From NCBI GenBank assembly GCA_022801595.1, contig JAAWSO010000002.1:62001-126000 (forward strand): 64,000 bases of DNA. The letters run 5' to 3'. Below the pieces are notes generated by a model. It did not search any database, was not told the origin of the DNA, and was given only the letters and a program-made list of their open reading frames with translations. This document shows, piece after piece, positions 33,816 to 43,077 of this stretch. The stretch is from Clostridiales bacterium. GTDB lineage: Bacteria > Bacillota > Clostridia > Oscillospirales > Acutalibacteraceae. Each line of letters begins with the position of its first letter. Positions within the stretch are counted from its first letter, which is position 1. A program made the position numbers and the translations under genes.

Positions 33816-33844
33816 ATTCTACCACAGAGGTTTGGGGAATTCAA
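33816..33844 (-). promoter_or_regulatory. Promoter of the 148-residue lipoprotein gene
   Basis: TTGAAT (33839-33844), a 17-base spacer and TG-G-TAGAAT (-10 at 33816-33821) on the minus strand. Confidence 0.65.
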
Positions 33845-33997
33845 ATCGAAATTTCAGAGGAAAGCGGAAGAATCTTGATTTTTATTCGGCGGGATTCTGA
33901 TATTTCCTTGTTTTTTCCCTAGGGGCTGTTTGAAAAATCGAAAATACCGTTTTTTTCTACAGACAGCGGTGATTGCTGCATGAAAAAGCTTTGAAAT

Positions 33998-34024
33998 AAT
34001 CCAGAAAGGATTCCTGGATTTTTA
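33998..34024 (-). terminator. Hairpin after ptsI, possible terminator
   Basis: AATCCAG (33998-34004) pairs with CTGGATT (34014-34020). The minus-strand T-run is poor. Apart from this and the lipoprotein promoter I see nothing in 33733-34109. Confidence 0.4.
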
Positions 34025-34109
34025 CCTGGTGCTCATCCTCTGTTTGCAAAACATCCAGCCATTCCTTTATGTTCCAACAAGCCCTAGAAGAATAGAAAAA
34101 AGTGGAGAA

Positions 34110-35771
34110 TCAACGGAACTTTGCAAGGGCTTGGGTTCGGATTTGTTTTACGTTGGTTTCCCGCACCTTTTTGCGCAGGGGGAGCACCAGGGAAGGGGAT
34201 ACTGAAAGCTCGTCGATCCCTAGGGCCAGGAAGGTTTCCGTCAACTCTAGATCGCCGCCCAGCTCGCCGCAAATCCCCACCCAGATTCCATTTTTATGAG
34301 CGTTTTGGGTGACTAGGTCGATGGTACGCAGTACGGCAGGATGGCGAGGCAGATAGAATCGCTCAAGCATGGCGTTTTGCCGGTCAATTGCCAGCAGATA
34401 TTGGGTCAGGTCGTTGGTTCCAATACTGAAAAAATCCACTTCTTTCGCTAGTTGGTCGCTGATCAAAGCGGCGGCAGGGGTTTCAATCATAATACCCAGC
34501 TCTACTTGGGAGGAGTATGGAATTTTTTCTTGTTTCAATTCCTCTTTTACTTGGGATACCAGTTGTTTCACGGCGCGGATTTCTTCCATGGAGGTAATCA
34601 TGGGAAATAGGATGGCTAAATTGCCAAAGGCCGAGGCACGGTACAGGGCGCGCAGTTGGGTACGAAAAATTTCGGGCTGGGACAGGCAGATCCGAATAGC
34701 CCGGTAGCCCATGGCTGGGTTTTCTTCCTGAGGTAAATGGAAGTAAGGGGCTTGCTTGTCCGCGCCAATATCCATGGTGCGGATTACGACTTTGTGGCTT
34801 CCCATCGATTCCAAAACCGACCGGTACACTTCCAATTGCTGTTCTTCCGATGGAAAGTGGTCGTTTTCCAGATACAAAAATTCGCTGCGGAATAATCCGA
34901 TGCCGTCGGCGTCATTTTGCAGGGCAGTATGGACGTGGGAAGCGTTGCCGATGTTGGCGGCAATGCGAACCGTTTGGCCATCCAGGGTGATATTTTCTTT
35001 GCCTACCTGTTCCTGTAAGGCTTTTCGTTTGGCCAGAAATTTCTTCTTTTTTTCCGTTAACCTTTCGATGATAGCTGGGGTCGGGTTGAGGAATACCTCT
35101 CCCTGAAAGCCGTCTACAATGACCGTTGCGCCGTCGTGGCATTCCTGGAGCTGGTTCCCCACGCTAATGACGGCAGGGATATCCATATTTCGCGCTAAAA
35201 TAGCGGTATGGGATAAGGGAGAACCTCCCATTGTAACAAAAGCCAGTACCTTGGATTTGTCTAGTTGAACCGTTTCGCTGGGAACTAAATCGTCAGCGGC
35301 TAGAATCACCGGGTAGTCCGGCAGTTCAATTTGGGTGGGCTGATTGGTCAGAATTTCGAGAATCCGTTTGGCCACGTCCTTCATATCGCTGGCACGGGCT
35401 CGCATGTAAGGGTCCTCCATGGCTTCAAAAATCCCCGCCAGATTTTGGGAGGTTTTCATCACTGCGTATTCAGCATTCACTTTTTCTTCGGTAATGATAC
35501 GGATGACCGCGTCGGTGAATCCCATATCTTCCAGGATCATCTGATGAGTGTGAAAAATCATGGCGCTGGAACGCCCCACTTCCGGCACAGCATTTTTGTA
35601 GATGTCTTTCAGCTGCACAATCGCTTTCTGGTGGGCTTTCCAGAACCGTGCCAGTTGCAGCTCTGTATTTTGCACTTGGCTTTTTCCAATAACCGGCCGA
35701 CGGCGACGGTGGAAAAACAAATTTCCCATGGCGATGCCACCGTATACGCCTCGACCATGTAATGTAATCAT
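34110..35771 (-). CDS. ptsI: Phosphoenolpyruvate-protein phosphotransferase (PTS enzyme I)
   Basis: A 553-residue cytoplasmic enzyme that takes phosphate from PEP and gives it to HPr, starting the sugar PTS. Domains in order: N-terminal helical HPr-binding part, phosphohistidine domain (GGSPLSHTAILARNMDIPA near residue 180), and PEP-binding TIM barrel (NDADGIGLFRSEFLYLE near 284, GIMIETPAA near 420, GICGELGGD near 495). Slightly shorter than the usual 570 residues. AGAGGT precedes the ATG; a promoter lies at 35820-35848. ptsH is not adjacent. Confidence 0.94.
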   Translation of the reverse strand: MITLHGRGVYGGIAMGNLFFHRRRRPVIGKSQVQNTELQLARFWKAHQKAIVQLKDIYKNAVPEVGRSSAMIFHTHQMILEDMGFTDAVIRIITEEKVNAEYAVMKTSQNLAGIFEAMEDPYMRARASDMKDVAKRILEILTNQPTQIELPDYPVILAADDLVPSETVQLDKSKVLAFVTMGGSPLSHTAILARNMDIPAVISVGNQLQECHDGATVIVDGFQGEVFLNPTPAIIERLTEKKKKFLAKRKALQEQVGKENITLDGQTVRIAANIGNASHVHTALQNDADGIGLFRSEFLYLENDHFPSEEQQLEVYRSVLESMGSHKVVIRTMDIGADKQAPYFHLPQEENPAMGYRAIRICLSQPEIFRTQLRALYRASAFGNLAILFPMITSMEEIRAVKQLVSQVKEELKQEKIPYSSQVELGIMIETPAAALISDQLAKEVDFFSIGTNDLTQYLLAIDRQNAMLERFYLPRHPAVLRTIDLVTQNAHKNGIWVGICGELGGDLELTETFLALGIDELSVSPSLVLPLRKKVRETNVKQIRTQALAKFR

Positions 35772-35819
35772 GGTGTTACCTCTTTCTCAGAACGCAAAAT
35801 AATCCTTTTCTTTGCTTTT

Positions 35820-35848
35820 ATTTTAGCACGATCGAGTTGGGATTTCAA
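35820..35848 (-). promoter_or_regulatory. Promoter of ptsI
   Basis: TTGAAA (35843-35848), a 17-base spacer and TG-C-TAAAAT (-10 at 35820-35825) on the minus strand. Confidence 0.68.
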
Positions 35849-35939
35849 TAGAATCCAACGCTTCCTGTGCTTTACAGGCTTGGAGAAAAGAATTAAAATA
35901 GACGTAATCCCAGAAAACAAACAGAAAGAAGGTGGAGCG

Positions 35940-36521
35940 ATGGAACCGGTTATTTTTGCAGTATCGCTGGAGAGGCAATCTGCGGAATGGATGGCGCCTT
36001 GGCAGAGGCTTCTATCGCCAGAAAAAGCGGAACGGCTTTGCCGGATGCCTGTGGAAAAGGCGGGACTCAGCTTGGCGGGAGAATTGCTTGCGCGCTATGG
36101 ATTGGGGCGGGTGTTTGGCATTCCGGCCAAGGACCTGGTATTTGCTGTAGCGCCAGGGGGGAAACCCTATGTGACGAAGCCTAGCGGCCTGTATTTTAAT
36201 ATCAGTCATTCGGGAACATGGTGTGTCTGCGCGGTATCCGACGTTCCGGTTGGCATAGATATCCAGCGGATGGATTCGGTGCGGTTTGACGCCATTGCTC
36301 ACCGTTATTTTCCGCCAGAGGATCGGGCGGCATACGAAGCGGCCGACGATAAAAAAGGCATGTTTTATACGCTATGGACCAAAAAAGAAGCCTTGGGGAA
36401 ATGCCTGGGCGTGGGCCTGCGCCCGGCGCCTATGCCAGATTTACCGATGGAATTTCGATGGACAACCATAGACGGGCAGTATCGGCTGTGCGTTTGCTGG
36501 GAAACCTCTCCGCAGAATTAA
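35940..36521 (+). CDS. Sfp-type 4'-phosphopantetheinyl transferase
   Basis: A 193-residue enzyme that moves phosphopantetheine from CoA to carrier proteins. Motifs: the CoA-contact region GGKPYVTKPSGLYFNISHSG (near residue 75), the Mg-binding GIDIQRMD (near residue 108; most Sfp-type enzymes have E where this has Q) and FYTLWTKKEALGK (near residue 144). The ATG at 35940 sits behind GAAGGTGGAG. No NRPS or PKS gene is in the window, so the carrier protein is unknown. Confidence 0.88.
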   Translation: MEPVIFAVSLERQSAEWMAPWQRLLSPEKAERLCRMPVEKAGLSLAGELLARYGLGRVFGIPAKDLVFAVAPGGKPYVTKPSGLYFNISHSGTWCVCAVSDVPVGIDIQRMDSVRFDAIAHRYFPPEDRAAYEAADDKKGMFYTLWTKKEALGKCLGVGLRPAPMPDLPMEFRWTTIDGQYRLCVCWETSPQN

Positions 36522-36541
36522 AGATTTTTTTGGAAAGAAAC

Positions 36542-36570
36542 TTGACTTTTTTCATCGGAATCTGTATACT
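36542..36570 (+). promoter_or_regulatory. Promoter of the riboflavin operon
   Basis: TTGACT (36542-36547), a 17-base spacer and TATACT (36565-36570), just ahead of the FMN riboswitch. Confidence 0.8.
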
Positions 36571-36588
36571 GGATACAAAATAAAATAT

Positions 36589-36712
36589 TCTTCAGGGCAG
36601 GGTGGAAGTCCCTACCGGTGGTATGTGAACTGAATTCACGAAGCCCACGAGCCGCAAGGCATGATTCGGTGAGATTCCGAAGCCGACAGTATAGTCTGGA
36701 TGCGAGAAGAAC
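36589..36712 (+). promoter_or_regulatory. FMN riboswitch (RFN element)
   Basis: It has the conserved RFN parts in order: TTCAGGGCAGGGTGGAA, TCCCTACCGGTGG, GAAGCCCACGAGC, GGTGAGATTCCGAAGCCGAC, AGTATAGTCTGGATG and GAGA. It controls the ribDEBAH operon downstream, stopping expression when FMN is bound. Confidence 0.96.
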
Positions 36713-36727
36713 AAACAAAGCAGAATG

Positions 36728-36768
36728 GTCCTGAAATCTTTTTTCGATTTCAGGATTTTGTTTTTTAC
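36728..36768 (+). terminator. Riboswitch-controlled terminator 1
   Basis: CCTGAAATC (36730-36738) pairs with GATTTCAGG (36746-36754), followed by ATTTTGTTTTTT. Confidence 0.88.
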
Positions 36769-36807
36769 GGTCAGAAACGAAAACAAAACCGACTGCTATT
36801 CCAGAAC

Positions 36808-36858
36808 AAACAGCCCTGAGCAGCACAAATTGCTTTGGGCTGTTTTGATTTCTTTTTA
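36808..36858 (+). terminator. Second terminator-like hairpin before ribD
   Basis: ACAGCCC (36811-36817) pairs with GGGCTGT (36838-36844), with a small inner GCA/TGC pair. It is followed by TTTGATTTCTTTTT and lies only 15 bases before the ribD ribosome site. Confidence 0.65.
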
Positions 36859-36873
36859 GAAAGGAGAAGGGGC

Positions 36874-37974
36874 ATGGAGATCCAATATATGCGCCGGGCG
36901 TTGGAGCTGGCAAAGCGAGGGATCGGATTTGTGAATCCTAACCCTTTGGTGGGAGCCGTGTTGGTGAAAGATGGACAAATTTTAGGGGAAGGCTATCATC
37001 AGCGGTATGGGGGACCCCATGCCGAAGTGAATGCCGTTGTTTCCGCCACCGAAAGCCTGGAGGGAGCGACCGCTTACGTGACCCTGGAGCCCTGCTCCCA
37101 TTACGGACAAACGCCTCCCTGTGCGGATTTGCTGATTGAGCATAAGCTCAGCCGCGTCGTGATTGGAAATCTAGACCCCAACCCGTTGGTAGCTGGGCGG
37201 GGCGTGAAACGGCTTCGGGACGCTGGAATCCAGGTAGTCACCGGTGTGTTAGAGGAGGAGTGCCGGGCGATCAATCCGGTGTTTTTTCATTATATTACCC
37301 ACCAAACCCCCTATGTGGTTTGGAAAACTGCGATGAGTCTGGACGGAAAAATTGCCACTGTTTTCGGGGAATCCAAGTGGATCACCAGCGAAGAAGCGCG
37401 TCAGGATTCCCAGCGGCTGCGGCATTGGCTGCGGGGGATTTTAGTTGGCGTCAACACGGTGATCCAGGATGATCCCCAGTTAACCTGTCGTCTGGAACAT
37501 GGTTCGAATCCGGTGCGGATTGTGGTGGACAGCCGCCTGCGGATTCCCTTGACCGCACAGGTTCTGCAAAACCAGCAGGAAAACCAGACTGTTGTCGCTA
37601 CCACGCAACAGGCTCCTCAGGAAAAACGGAAGATGTTGGAACAGTTGGGGGCGAAAGTGCTGATGTGCGATACCAAAGAAGGCCGGGTAGACATGGCCAG
37701 TTTGATGCTCCGCTTGGGGGAAGCGAAGATTGACAGCCTGCTGGTGGAAGGCGGGGCAGAGCTGAGCGGCTCGGTATTTCGGGAAGGTTTGGTGCATCGG
37801 GCGGTGGTCTATCTGGCTCCCAAGATCTTGGGCGGAGCTGGCGCGAAAACCCCGGTTGGAGGAAAAGGGATGGAACATTTGCAGGATGCTGTCCAGCTCG
37901 AAAACTGGAAAACGGAAGCCATTGGCCCGGATTTAAAACTTACGGCCGATGTAAAGCCAAGGAGGGAACCGTAA
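36874..37974 (+). CDS. ribD: Bifunctional riboflavin deaminase-reductase RibD
   Basis: A 366-residue enzyme that deaminates and then reduces the pyrimidine intermediate of riboflavin synthesis. The N-terminal deaminase zinc site is GGPHAEVNAV (near residue 47) with EPCSHYGQTPPC (near 72). The C-terminal reductase domain (about 150-366) shows VVWKTAMSLDGKIATVFGES and LLVEGGAELSGS. AAAGGAGAAGGGG sets the ATG at 36874. Its TAA overlaps the ribE ATG. Confidence 0.96.
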   Translation: MEIQYMRRALELAKRGIGFVNPNPLVGAVLVKDGQILGEGYHQRYGGPHAEVNAVVSATESLEGATAYVTLEPCSHYGQTPPCADLLIEHKLSRVVIGNLDPNPLVAGRGVKRLRDAGIQVVTGVLEEECRAINPVFFHYITHQTPYVVWKTAMSLDGKIATVFGESKWITSEEARQDSQRLRHWLRGILVGVNTVIQDDPQLTCRLEHGSNPVRIVVDSRLRIPLTAQVLQNQQENQTVVATTQQAPQEKRKMLEQLGAKVLMCDTKEGRVDMASLMLRLGEAKIDSLLVEGGAELSGSVFREGLVHRAVVYLAPKILGGAGAKTPVGGKGMEHLQDAVQLENWKTEAIGPDLKLTADVKPRREP

Positions 37975-38627
37975 TGTTTACTGGGATTATTGAAGAAATT
38001 GGCACGGTGGAGCGGGTGATACCGGGAGTGAAGTCCTCCCAGCTTATCATCCAGGGAAGCAAGGTGCTGGAGGATACCAAAGTGGGGGACAGCATTTGTA
38101 CCAGCGGGGTATGTTTGACCGTGACCCGCTTATCCGACCATACCTTTTCTGCGGATGTGATGGCCGAGACGATGCGCCGCAGTAAGTTGGGAAGCCTAAA
38201 AGCCGGAAGTCTGGTCAATTTGGAACGGGCCTTGCGCCTGGACACCCGGCTGGGCGGTCACATTGTCAGCGGCCATATCGACGGAATTGGGGCGATTACC
38301 GCTATGGAACGGGAGGACAATGCCGTTTGGGTAACGGTTTCCACAGAAAAGGATCTGCTTCGCTATATAGTGGAGAAAGGTTCCATTGCCATTGATGGCA
38401 TTAGCTTGACGCTGGCTACAGTCCGAGAGCACGATTTCCAGGTTTCCATTATCCCCCACACCGGGACGGAAACAACCTTGCTGAAACAGCATCCTGGAGA
38501 TTTGGTGAACCTGGAATGTGATATTATTGGCAAGTATGTGGAGAAGCTCATTGGCCTGTCCACCCAAACGACTGCCGGCATATCAACGATTTCGGAAGAT
38601 TTCCTGCGGGAAAACGGATTTTTTTAA
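37974..38627 (+). CDS. ribE: Riboflavin synthase alpha chain RibE
   Basis: A 217-residue trimeric enzyme that makes riboflavin from two lumazines. The two barrel repeats are clear: MFTGIIEEIGTVERV at the start, and GHIVSGHIDGIGAI with SIAIDGISLTL in the second half. Length is normal. It follows ribD with a one-base overlap, and ribBA starts 26 bases later. Confidence 0.96.
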   Translation: MFTGIIEEIGTVERVIPGVKSSQLIIQGSKVLEDTKVGDSICTSGVCLTVTRLSDHTFSADVMAETMRRSKLGSLKAGSLVNLERALRLDTRLGGHIVSGHIDGIGAITAMEREDNAVWVTVSTEKDLLRYIVEKGSIAIDGISLTLATVREHDFQVSIIPHTGTETTLLKQHPGDLVNLECDIIGKYVEKLIGLSTQTTAGISTISEDFLRENGFF

Positions 38628-38653
38628 ACGAGTAAAGAAAGGATGATTTCCCT

Positions 38654-39892
38654 ATGTTTCCATATAATACCGTAGAGGAAGCCTTGGAAGAGCTTCGGCA
38701 AGGAAAGATTATTTTAGTGACGGACGACGAGGATCGGGAGAACGAAGGCGACATGATTTGTGCGGCGGAGTTTGCCACCCCGGAAAACGTTAACTTTATG
38801 GCTACCTATGCTAAGGGGCTGATCTGCATGCCTATGAGCAAGGCGTTTACCCAAAAGCTGGGGCTGACCCAGATGGTAGAAAACAACACTGACAACCATG
38901 CGACCGCCTTTACGGTATCCATCGACCATGTGGATACCACCACCGGGATTTCCGCATCGGAGCGTTCCTTGACTGCGCTGAAATGTGTGGAAGAGGGCGC
39001 AAAGCCAGAAGATTTCCGCCGGCCAGGGCATATGTTCCCGCTGGAAGCCAAGGATGGCGGCGTGCTGGTGCGCACCGGACACACGGAAGCGACGGTGGAT
39101 CTGTGCCGGTTGGCCGGGCTGAAGGAGTGTGGCTTGTGCTGCGAGATCATGCGAGACGACGGCACGATGATGCGATCCACAGAATTGCAGCGGTTTGCCC
39201 AAAAGCATCAGATGAAGTTCATCACCATTGCAGATTTGATCGCCTACCGCCGCCGTACCGAATCCATGATCGAGCGGGTGACTTCCGCAAAAATGCCTAC
39301 GAAGTACGGGGAATTTACCATTTATGGCTATCAGAATAAGCTGAACGGCGAACACCATGTGGCGTTGGTTATGGGCAAGATTGAACAGAATGAACCGGTG
39401 CTGACGCGGGTACATTCGGAGTGTTTGACCGGCGACGCGCTGGGGTCTTTGCGCTGCGATTGCGGGGAGCAATATGCGGCGGCCATGCAGCAGATTGCCC
39501 GGGAAGGCAAGGGAGTTTTGGTTTATATGCGTCAGGAAGGACGCGGCATCGGGCTGATTAATAAGCTGCGGGCTTATGCCTTGCAGGATACCGGTCTGGA
39601 TACGGTGGAAGCAAACTTGAAACTGGGTTTCCCTGCGGATATGCGGGATTACGGTATCGGCGCTCAGATTTTGAAAGATTTGGGAGTGGGTAAGATACGG
39701 CTTATGACCAATAATCCGAAGAAAATCAAGGGGTTGGAAGGGTATGGCATTGAGATCATGGAGCGGGTGCCAATCCAAATGGATTACAACGAGCAAAATG
39801 AATTCTATCTCAAGACAAAACAGAACAAAATGGAACATATGCTGGACTATGACCATCCCAGCTCTTGCGGCTGCGGACATCATCATAACTAA
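38654..39892 (+). CDS. ribBA: Bifunctional DHBP synthase/GTP cyclohydrolase II RibBA
   Basis: A 412-residue fusion enzyme giving both precursors of riboflavin. Residues 1-200 are 3,4-dihydroxy-2-butanone-4-phosphate synthase ([17 protein letters not shown] near residue 24, THAT-type GHTEATVDL near 140). Residues about 205-400 are GTP cyclohydrolase II, with zinc ligands in [17 protein letters not shown] (near 255) and RQEGRGIGL (near 294). A short His-rich end (CGCGHHHN) may bind metal. AAAGGA precedes the ATG. Confidence 0.96.
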   Translation: MFPYNTVEEALEELRQGKIILVTDDEDRENEGDMICAAEFATPENVNFMATYAKGLICMPMSKAFTQKLGLTQMVENNTDNHATAFTVSIDHVDTTTGISASERSLTALKCVEEGAKPEDFRRPGHMFPLEAKDGGVLVRTGHTEATVDLCRLAGLKECGLCCEIMRDDGTMMRSTELQRFAQKHQMKFITIADLIAYRRRTESMIERVTSAKMPTKYGEFTIYGYQNKLNGEHHVALVMGKIEQNEPVLTRVHSECLTGDALGSLRCDCGEQYAAAMQQIAREGKGVLVYMRQEGRGIGLINKLRAYALQDTGLDTVEANLKLGFPADMRDYGIGAQILKDLGVGKIRLMTNNPKKIKGLEGYGIEIMERVPIQMDYNEQNEFYLKTKQNKMEHMLDYDHPSSCGCGHHHN

Positions 39893-39916
39893 GAAATCAA
39901 GCGGAGGAAACAGATT

Positions 39917-40378
39917 ATGAATGTGATTCAAGGAAATTTAATTGCACAGGGACTGAAAGTCGGGATTGTGGCGTCCCGGTTTAACGAATTTATCGTATCC
40001 AAACTGATTGGCGGGGCTCAGGACGGCTTGGAACGCCATGGCGTGGAGTCGGACAAAATTGATTTGGTTTGGGTGCCAGGCGCTTTTGAACTGCCTTTGG
40101 CCGCGAAGAAAATGGCAAGCAGCGGAAAGTATGATGCAGTTCTGTGCCTGGGCGCGGTCATCCGCGGTTCTACCCCTCACTTTGATTATGTCTGCGCAGA
40201 GGTATCCAAGGGGGTAGCTCACGTTTCCCTGGACAGCGAAGTCCCCGTTATTTTTGGCGTGCTGACCACCGACAGCATTGAACAAGCCATTGAACGAGCC
40301 GGAACTAAAGCAGGGAACAAGGGGTTTGACGCCGCCGTAACCGCAGTAGAAATGGCAAACCTTTTGAAGCAGTTATGA
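39917..40378 (+). CDS. ribH: 6,7-dimethyl-8-ribityllumazine synthase RibH
   Basis: A 153-residue enzyme joining the ribitylamino-uracil and the four-carbon unit. Motifs: [10 protein letters not shown] (near residue 16), [10 protein letters not shown] (near 53), [17 protein letters not shown] (near 77, with the catalytic His in the same stretch) and [12 protein letters not shown] (near 113). Its stop overlaps the start of the HAD gene by four bases (ATGA). Confidence 0.96.
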   Translation: MNVIQGNLIAQGLKVGIVASRFNEFIVSKLIGGAQDGLERHGVESDKIDLVWVPGAFELPLAAKKMASSGKYDAVLCLGAVIRGSTPHFDYVCAEVSKGVAHVSLDSEVPVIFGVLTTDSIEQAIERAGTKAGNKGFDAAVTAVEMANLLKQL

Positions 40379-41040
40379 GCGGGCAGTCAATGAAACAATT
40401 GCTCTTTGACTACGATGGTACCCTTCATGACAGCGCTGCTATTTATCCTCCAGCCTTCCGCAAGATGTATCGGAAAATGGTTTTAGACGGCGTGGCTCCC
40501 CAGCGAGAATGGGCGGATGAGGAAATCACCTGCTGGCTGGGTTATAATGCCATGGATATGTGGAGGGACTTTATGCCCAATGCCACGCCGGAGCAGAGGG
40601 ATTTTTATGGTGCGGAAATCGGCCGGGAGATGATTCAAACCATCCGAGACGGAGGCGCACGGCTGTATCCCCATACCCTGGAGGTGTTGGAAGAGCTGAA
40701 ACGACGGGGCTATTCCATGCTGATCCTGAGCAACTGCAAGGAGGAATACCTGCAGGCGCACCGGGAGAGCTTTGACTTCGACCAATTTTTCAGTGGCTAT
40801 TACGCCGCGGAAACCTATGATTTTATGCCCAAGCACGAGATTTTTTCCACAATCCAAATGGAGCATCCAGGGACATTTACGGTGGTGGGGGATCGGTTCC
40901 ATGATATGGAGTTGGCCCGGCGCAACCACCTGCCTGCCGTTGGCTGTCGGTATGGATTTGGGACGGAGTCGGAATTGGACTACGCCCAGCATACGATCCA
41001 AGATATCCGGGAATTGCTGGAACTGTTTCCAGGCAGGTAA
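40375..41040 (+). CDS. HAD-superfamily phosphatase of the riboflavin operon
   Basis: A 221-residue HAD hydrolase: nucleophile motif [12 protein letters not shown] at the start, ILSNCK (motif II) near residue 118, and [15 protein letters not shown] (motif IV) near residue 166. It overlaps ribH (ATGA), so the two are coupled. Riboflavin synthesis needs a phosphatase for the 5-amino-6-ribitylamino-uracil phosphate, done by HAD enzymes in other bacteria, and this gene is the natural candidate. That role is inference from context. A second in-frame ATG at 40390 is a possible start. Confidence 0.85.
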   Translation: MSGQSMKQLLFDYDGTLHDSAAIYPPAFRKMYRKMVLDGVAPQREWADEEITCWLGYNAMDMWRDFMPNATPEQRDFYGAEIGREMIQTIRDGGARLYPHTLEVLEELKRRGYSMLILSNCKEEYLQAHRESFDFDQFFSGYYAAETYDFMPKHEIFSTIQMEHPGTFTVVGDRFHDMELARRNHLPAVGCRYGFGTESELDYAQHTIQDIRELLELFPGR

Positions 41041-41055
41041 AGTAGCAAAAGAAAA

Positions 41056-41093
41056 AAGCAAGCGCACAGGGAAGGTTTCCTGTGCGCTTTTTG
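41056..41093. terminator. Bidirectional terminator after the riboflavin operon
   Basis: AGCGCACAGG pairs with CCTGTGCGCTTTTT. It also serves the convergent decayed lipoprotein gene. Confidence 0.88.
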
Positions 41094-41122
41094 CTGTGTA
41101 GGTTTGATCCAGATTCAAAATT

Positions 41123-41539
41123 TTAATAGCCCCAACTTTCCAAAACCCACGAGGCGTTGGCATTTTCCCGTACCAAAAACCACTTCCATTGGGGATAGGT
41201 GGAGTCAGGGTTCAGGGAGACGTCCGCACCGTAGCGGTCTACGGTGAAATCCGACGTGAGCATCATCACGTTTTCTGAGCCTTCCTGTCCGCCCGCATAG
41301 GTATATTCTCTTGGTTCGGATTCCTGTGGGTCATACCAGATTTTTACCAGTTCACAGCCTTGGAAATCCTTCTGGAATTTTTCTTTTACTACCTCTATAG
41401 CGGACTGGATTTCCGGAATGGAGAATTTTCCGAGTTTTCCATGAAGATGGTGACGTTTTCGATTCGGCCGGGCGAGGCGCAGGCAGCCAAAGGGATGCAA
41501 AGAGCTAGGATCAGCAGGCTCACCATTGCTTTTTTTTAT
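41123..41539 (-). pseudogene. Decayed lipoprotein gene (lost start and frameshift)
   Basis: The distal part reads as a 90-residue secreted-type domain (SIPEIQSAIEVVKEKFQKDF ... WVLESWGY). Its signal peptide and lipobox (MVSLLILALCIPLAACASPG, from 41526) are in a different frame that stops after PFRKSSPL. The frames would join near 41428-41445. The expected start, eleven bases after GAAGG, now reads ATA followed by eight A instead of ATG plus a shorter A-run. Two lesions make decay likelier than one sequencing error. The domain resembles small secreted proteins of unknown function. Confidence 0.7.
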
Positions 41540-41622
41540 GGTGATTCCTTCTTTTTAATTTTTATATTTTAATCTTTAGAATACCACATGGGTCCGGCGG
41601 AAACAAGATCCCATATATATGA

Positions 41623-41669
41623 CTTGTCTTGTCAGATAACTTGACAGATCAGTAGGGTTATGTCATACT
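41623..41669 (+). promoter_or_regulatory. nad operon promoter with candidate NiaR operator
   Basis: TTGACA (41641-41646), a 17-base spacer and TG-T-CATACT (-10 at 41664-41669). The stretch 41623-41647 holds repeated TGTC/GACA elements (CTTGTC, TTGTCAG, CTTGACAG) covering the -35, resembling NiaR-family sites. The repressor gene is in the operon. Confidence 0.6.
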
Positions 41670-41754
41670 GAAAAGACAATGCTAAAGCGTTGATGTTACA
41701 CGGAAAGCCTTCGGCAAAACGCCAGGAGTTTTCTGAAAAAGGAAGCGAAGCCCA

Positions 41755-43077
41755 TTGAACAAGCAACCAGATATTTTAATCGTTGGAACTGGAGCCGCGG
41801 GATTGTTCTGTGCGCTGCAGTTCCCGCCGGAGATTTCCATCCTCATGGTCACCAAGGAAGGAGCCGAACAGAGCGATTCCTTCCTGGCTCAGGGAGGGAT
41901 TTCGACCCTGAAGACCCCAGAGGATTACGATGTTTATTTTGAAGACACCATGAAGGCGGGACACTATGAGAATAATCCCCAGTCGGTGGAAGTTATGATC
42001 CGCACTTCTCCTCGGATCATAGCGGATTTGGTGGGTTTTGGCGTGGAATTTGAACGGGGCCCAGACGGTGTGTTTTATACCCGAGAGGGAGGACATTCGG
42101 AAAACCGGATTTTATACCACAAGGATGTGACGGGAAAGGAGATCACCAGTAAGCTATTGGCCCGTGTTCGGGAGCGGCAAAATATCACGATTCTAGAACA
42201 TACGGTTCTGCTGGATTTGGCCTGCGACCGGGAAGATTTGGAGTGCTGGGGCGCTGTGGTCCGCACTGTTAAAGGAGAGTTGGCGGTGATCGCCGCAAAA
42301 ACTGTAGTGCTTGCGACCGGAGGTTTGGGAGGATTGTTCCAAAGCTCTACCAATTTTCCTCACATTACGGGGGATAGTTTAGCCATTGCCTTACGTCATC
42401 ACATCGCCTTGCAGAACATTCATTACATCCAGATCCATCCCACCGTATTGTATTCCCAAAAACCGGGCCGCCGTTTTTTGATTTCTGAGTCGGTGCGGGG
42501 GGAAGGGGCAGTACTCCTCAATCCCAATGGGGAACGGTTCGTGGATGAACTGCTTCCCCGGGACGTGGTAACCCAGGCGATTCGCAAGGAGATGGACGCC
42601 TTCCATACGGATCATGTGGAGTTGTCCGTGGTTCATTTGGGAGAGGAAACCATTCAGGCACGGTTTCCCAACATCTACCAGAAGTGTCTGGAGGAAGGCT
42701 ATGATATTACCAAGGAGCCGGTGCCAGTGGCTCCGGCCCAGCACTATTTTATGGGCGGGATTGCGGTGGATTTACAGAGCAAGACTTCCATGGAACGGCT
42801 GTATGCGGTGGGGGAAGTTAGCTGTAATGGCGTACATGGTTCCAATCGGCTGGCTAGCAATTCCTTACTGGAAAGCTTGGTGTTCGCTCAGCGTGCGGCA
42901 GAGAAGATTCAGGCGGAACTTGCCCAGCAAGAGAAAACGGGGAAGATACCAGATGTGGATTTGACGGCATATGCCGACCAGGAAGGTCTGCGGCAGCAGT
43001 ACCGCCGCCTTATTTTAGAAGAAATTAAAAGAAAGGACCGAAGCTTTTATGATCAGTGGTGTAACGATGAAACTTAA
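41755..43077 (+). CDS. nadB: L-aspartate oxidase NadB
   Basis: A 440-residue FAD enzyme that oxidises aspartate to iminoaspartate for NAD synthesis. It shows the FAD motif ILIVGTGAAGLFCAL at the start, SDSFLAQGGIS near residue 40, and the C-terminal GGIAVDL then YAVGEVSCNGVHGSNRLASN. The usual 510-540-residue form has a longer C-terminal helical domain; here it is trimmed. It starts at TTG 41755 behind AAGGAAG. nadA is not next to it. Confidence 0.93.
   Translation: MNKQPDILIVGTGAAGLFCALQFPPEISILMVTKEGAEQSDSFLAQGGISTLKTPEDYDVYFEDTMKAGHYENNPQSVEVMIRTSPRIIADLVGFGVEFERGPDGVFYTREGGHSENRILYHKDVTGKEITSKLLARVRERQNITILEHTVLLDLACDREDLECWGAVVRTVKGELAVIAAKTVVLATGGLGGLFQSSTNFPHITGDSLAIALRHHIALQNIHYIQIHPTVLYSQKPGRRFLISESVRGEGAVLLNPNGERFVDELLPRDVVTQAIRKEMDAFHTDHVELSVVHLGEETIQARFPNIYQKCLEEGYDITKEPVPVAPAQHYFMGGIAVDLQSKTSMERLYAVGEVSCNGVHGSNRLASNSLLESLVFAQRAAEKIQAELAQQEKTGKIPDVDLTAYADQEGLRQQYRRLILEEIKRKDRSFYDQWCNDET

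Noticed and set aside
33298..33900. 200-codon plus-strand frame over the lipoprotein gene
   Set aside because: The opposite strand encodes a clear signal peptide with lipobox and its own promoter; this frame shows no domain.
38714..39931. A 405-codon open frame on the minus strand opposite ribBA
   Set aside because: It mirrors a well-identified gene; GC-rich codons leave the opposite strand open. No ribosome site or recognisable domain.
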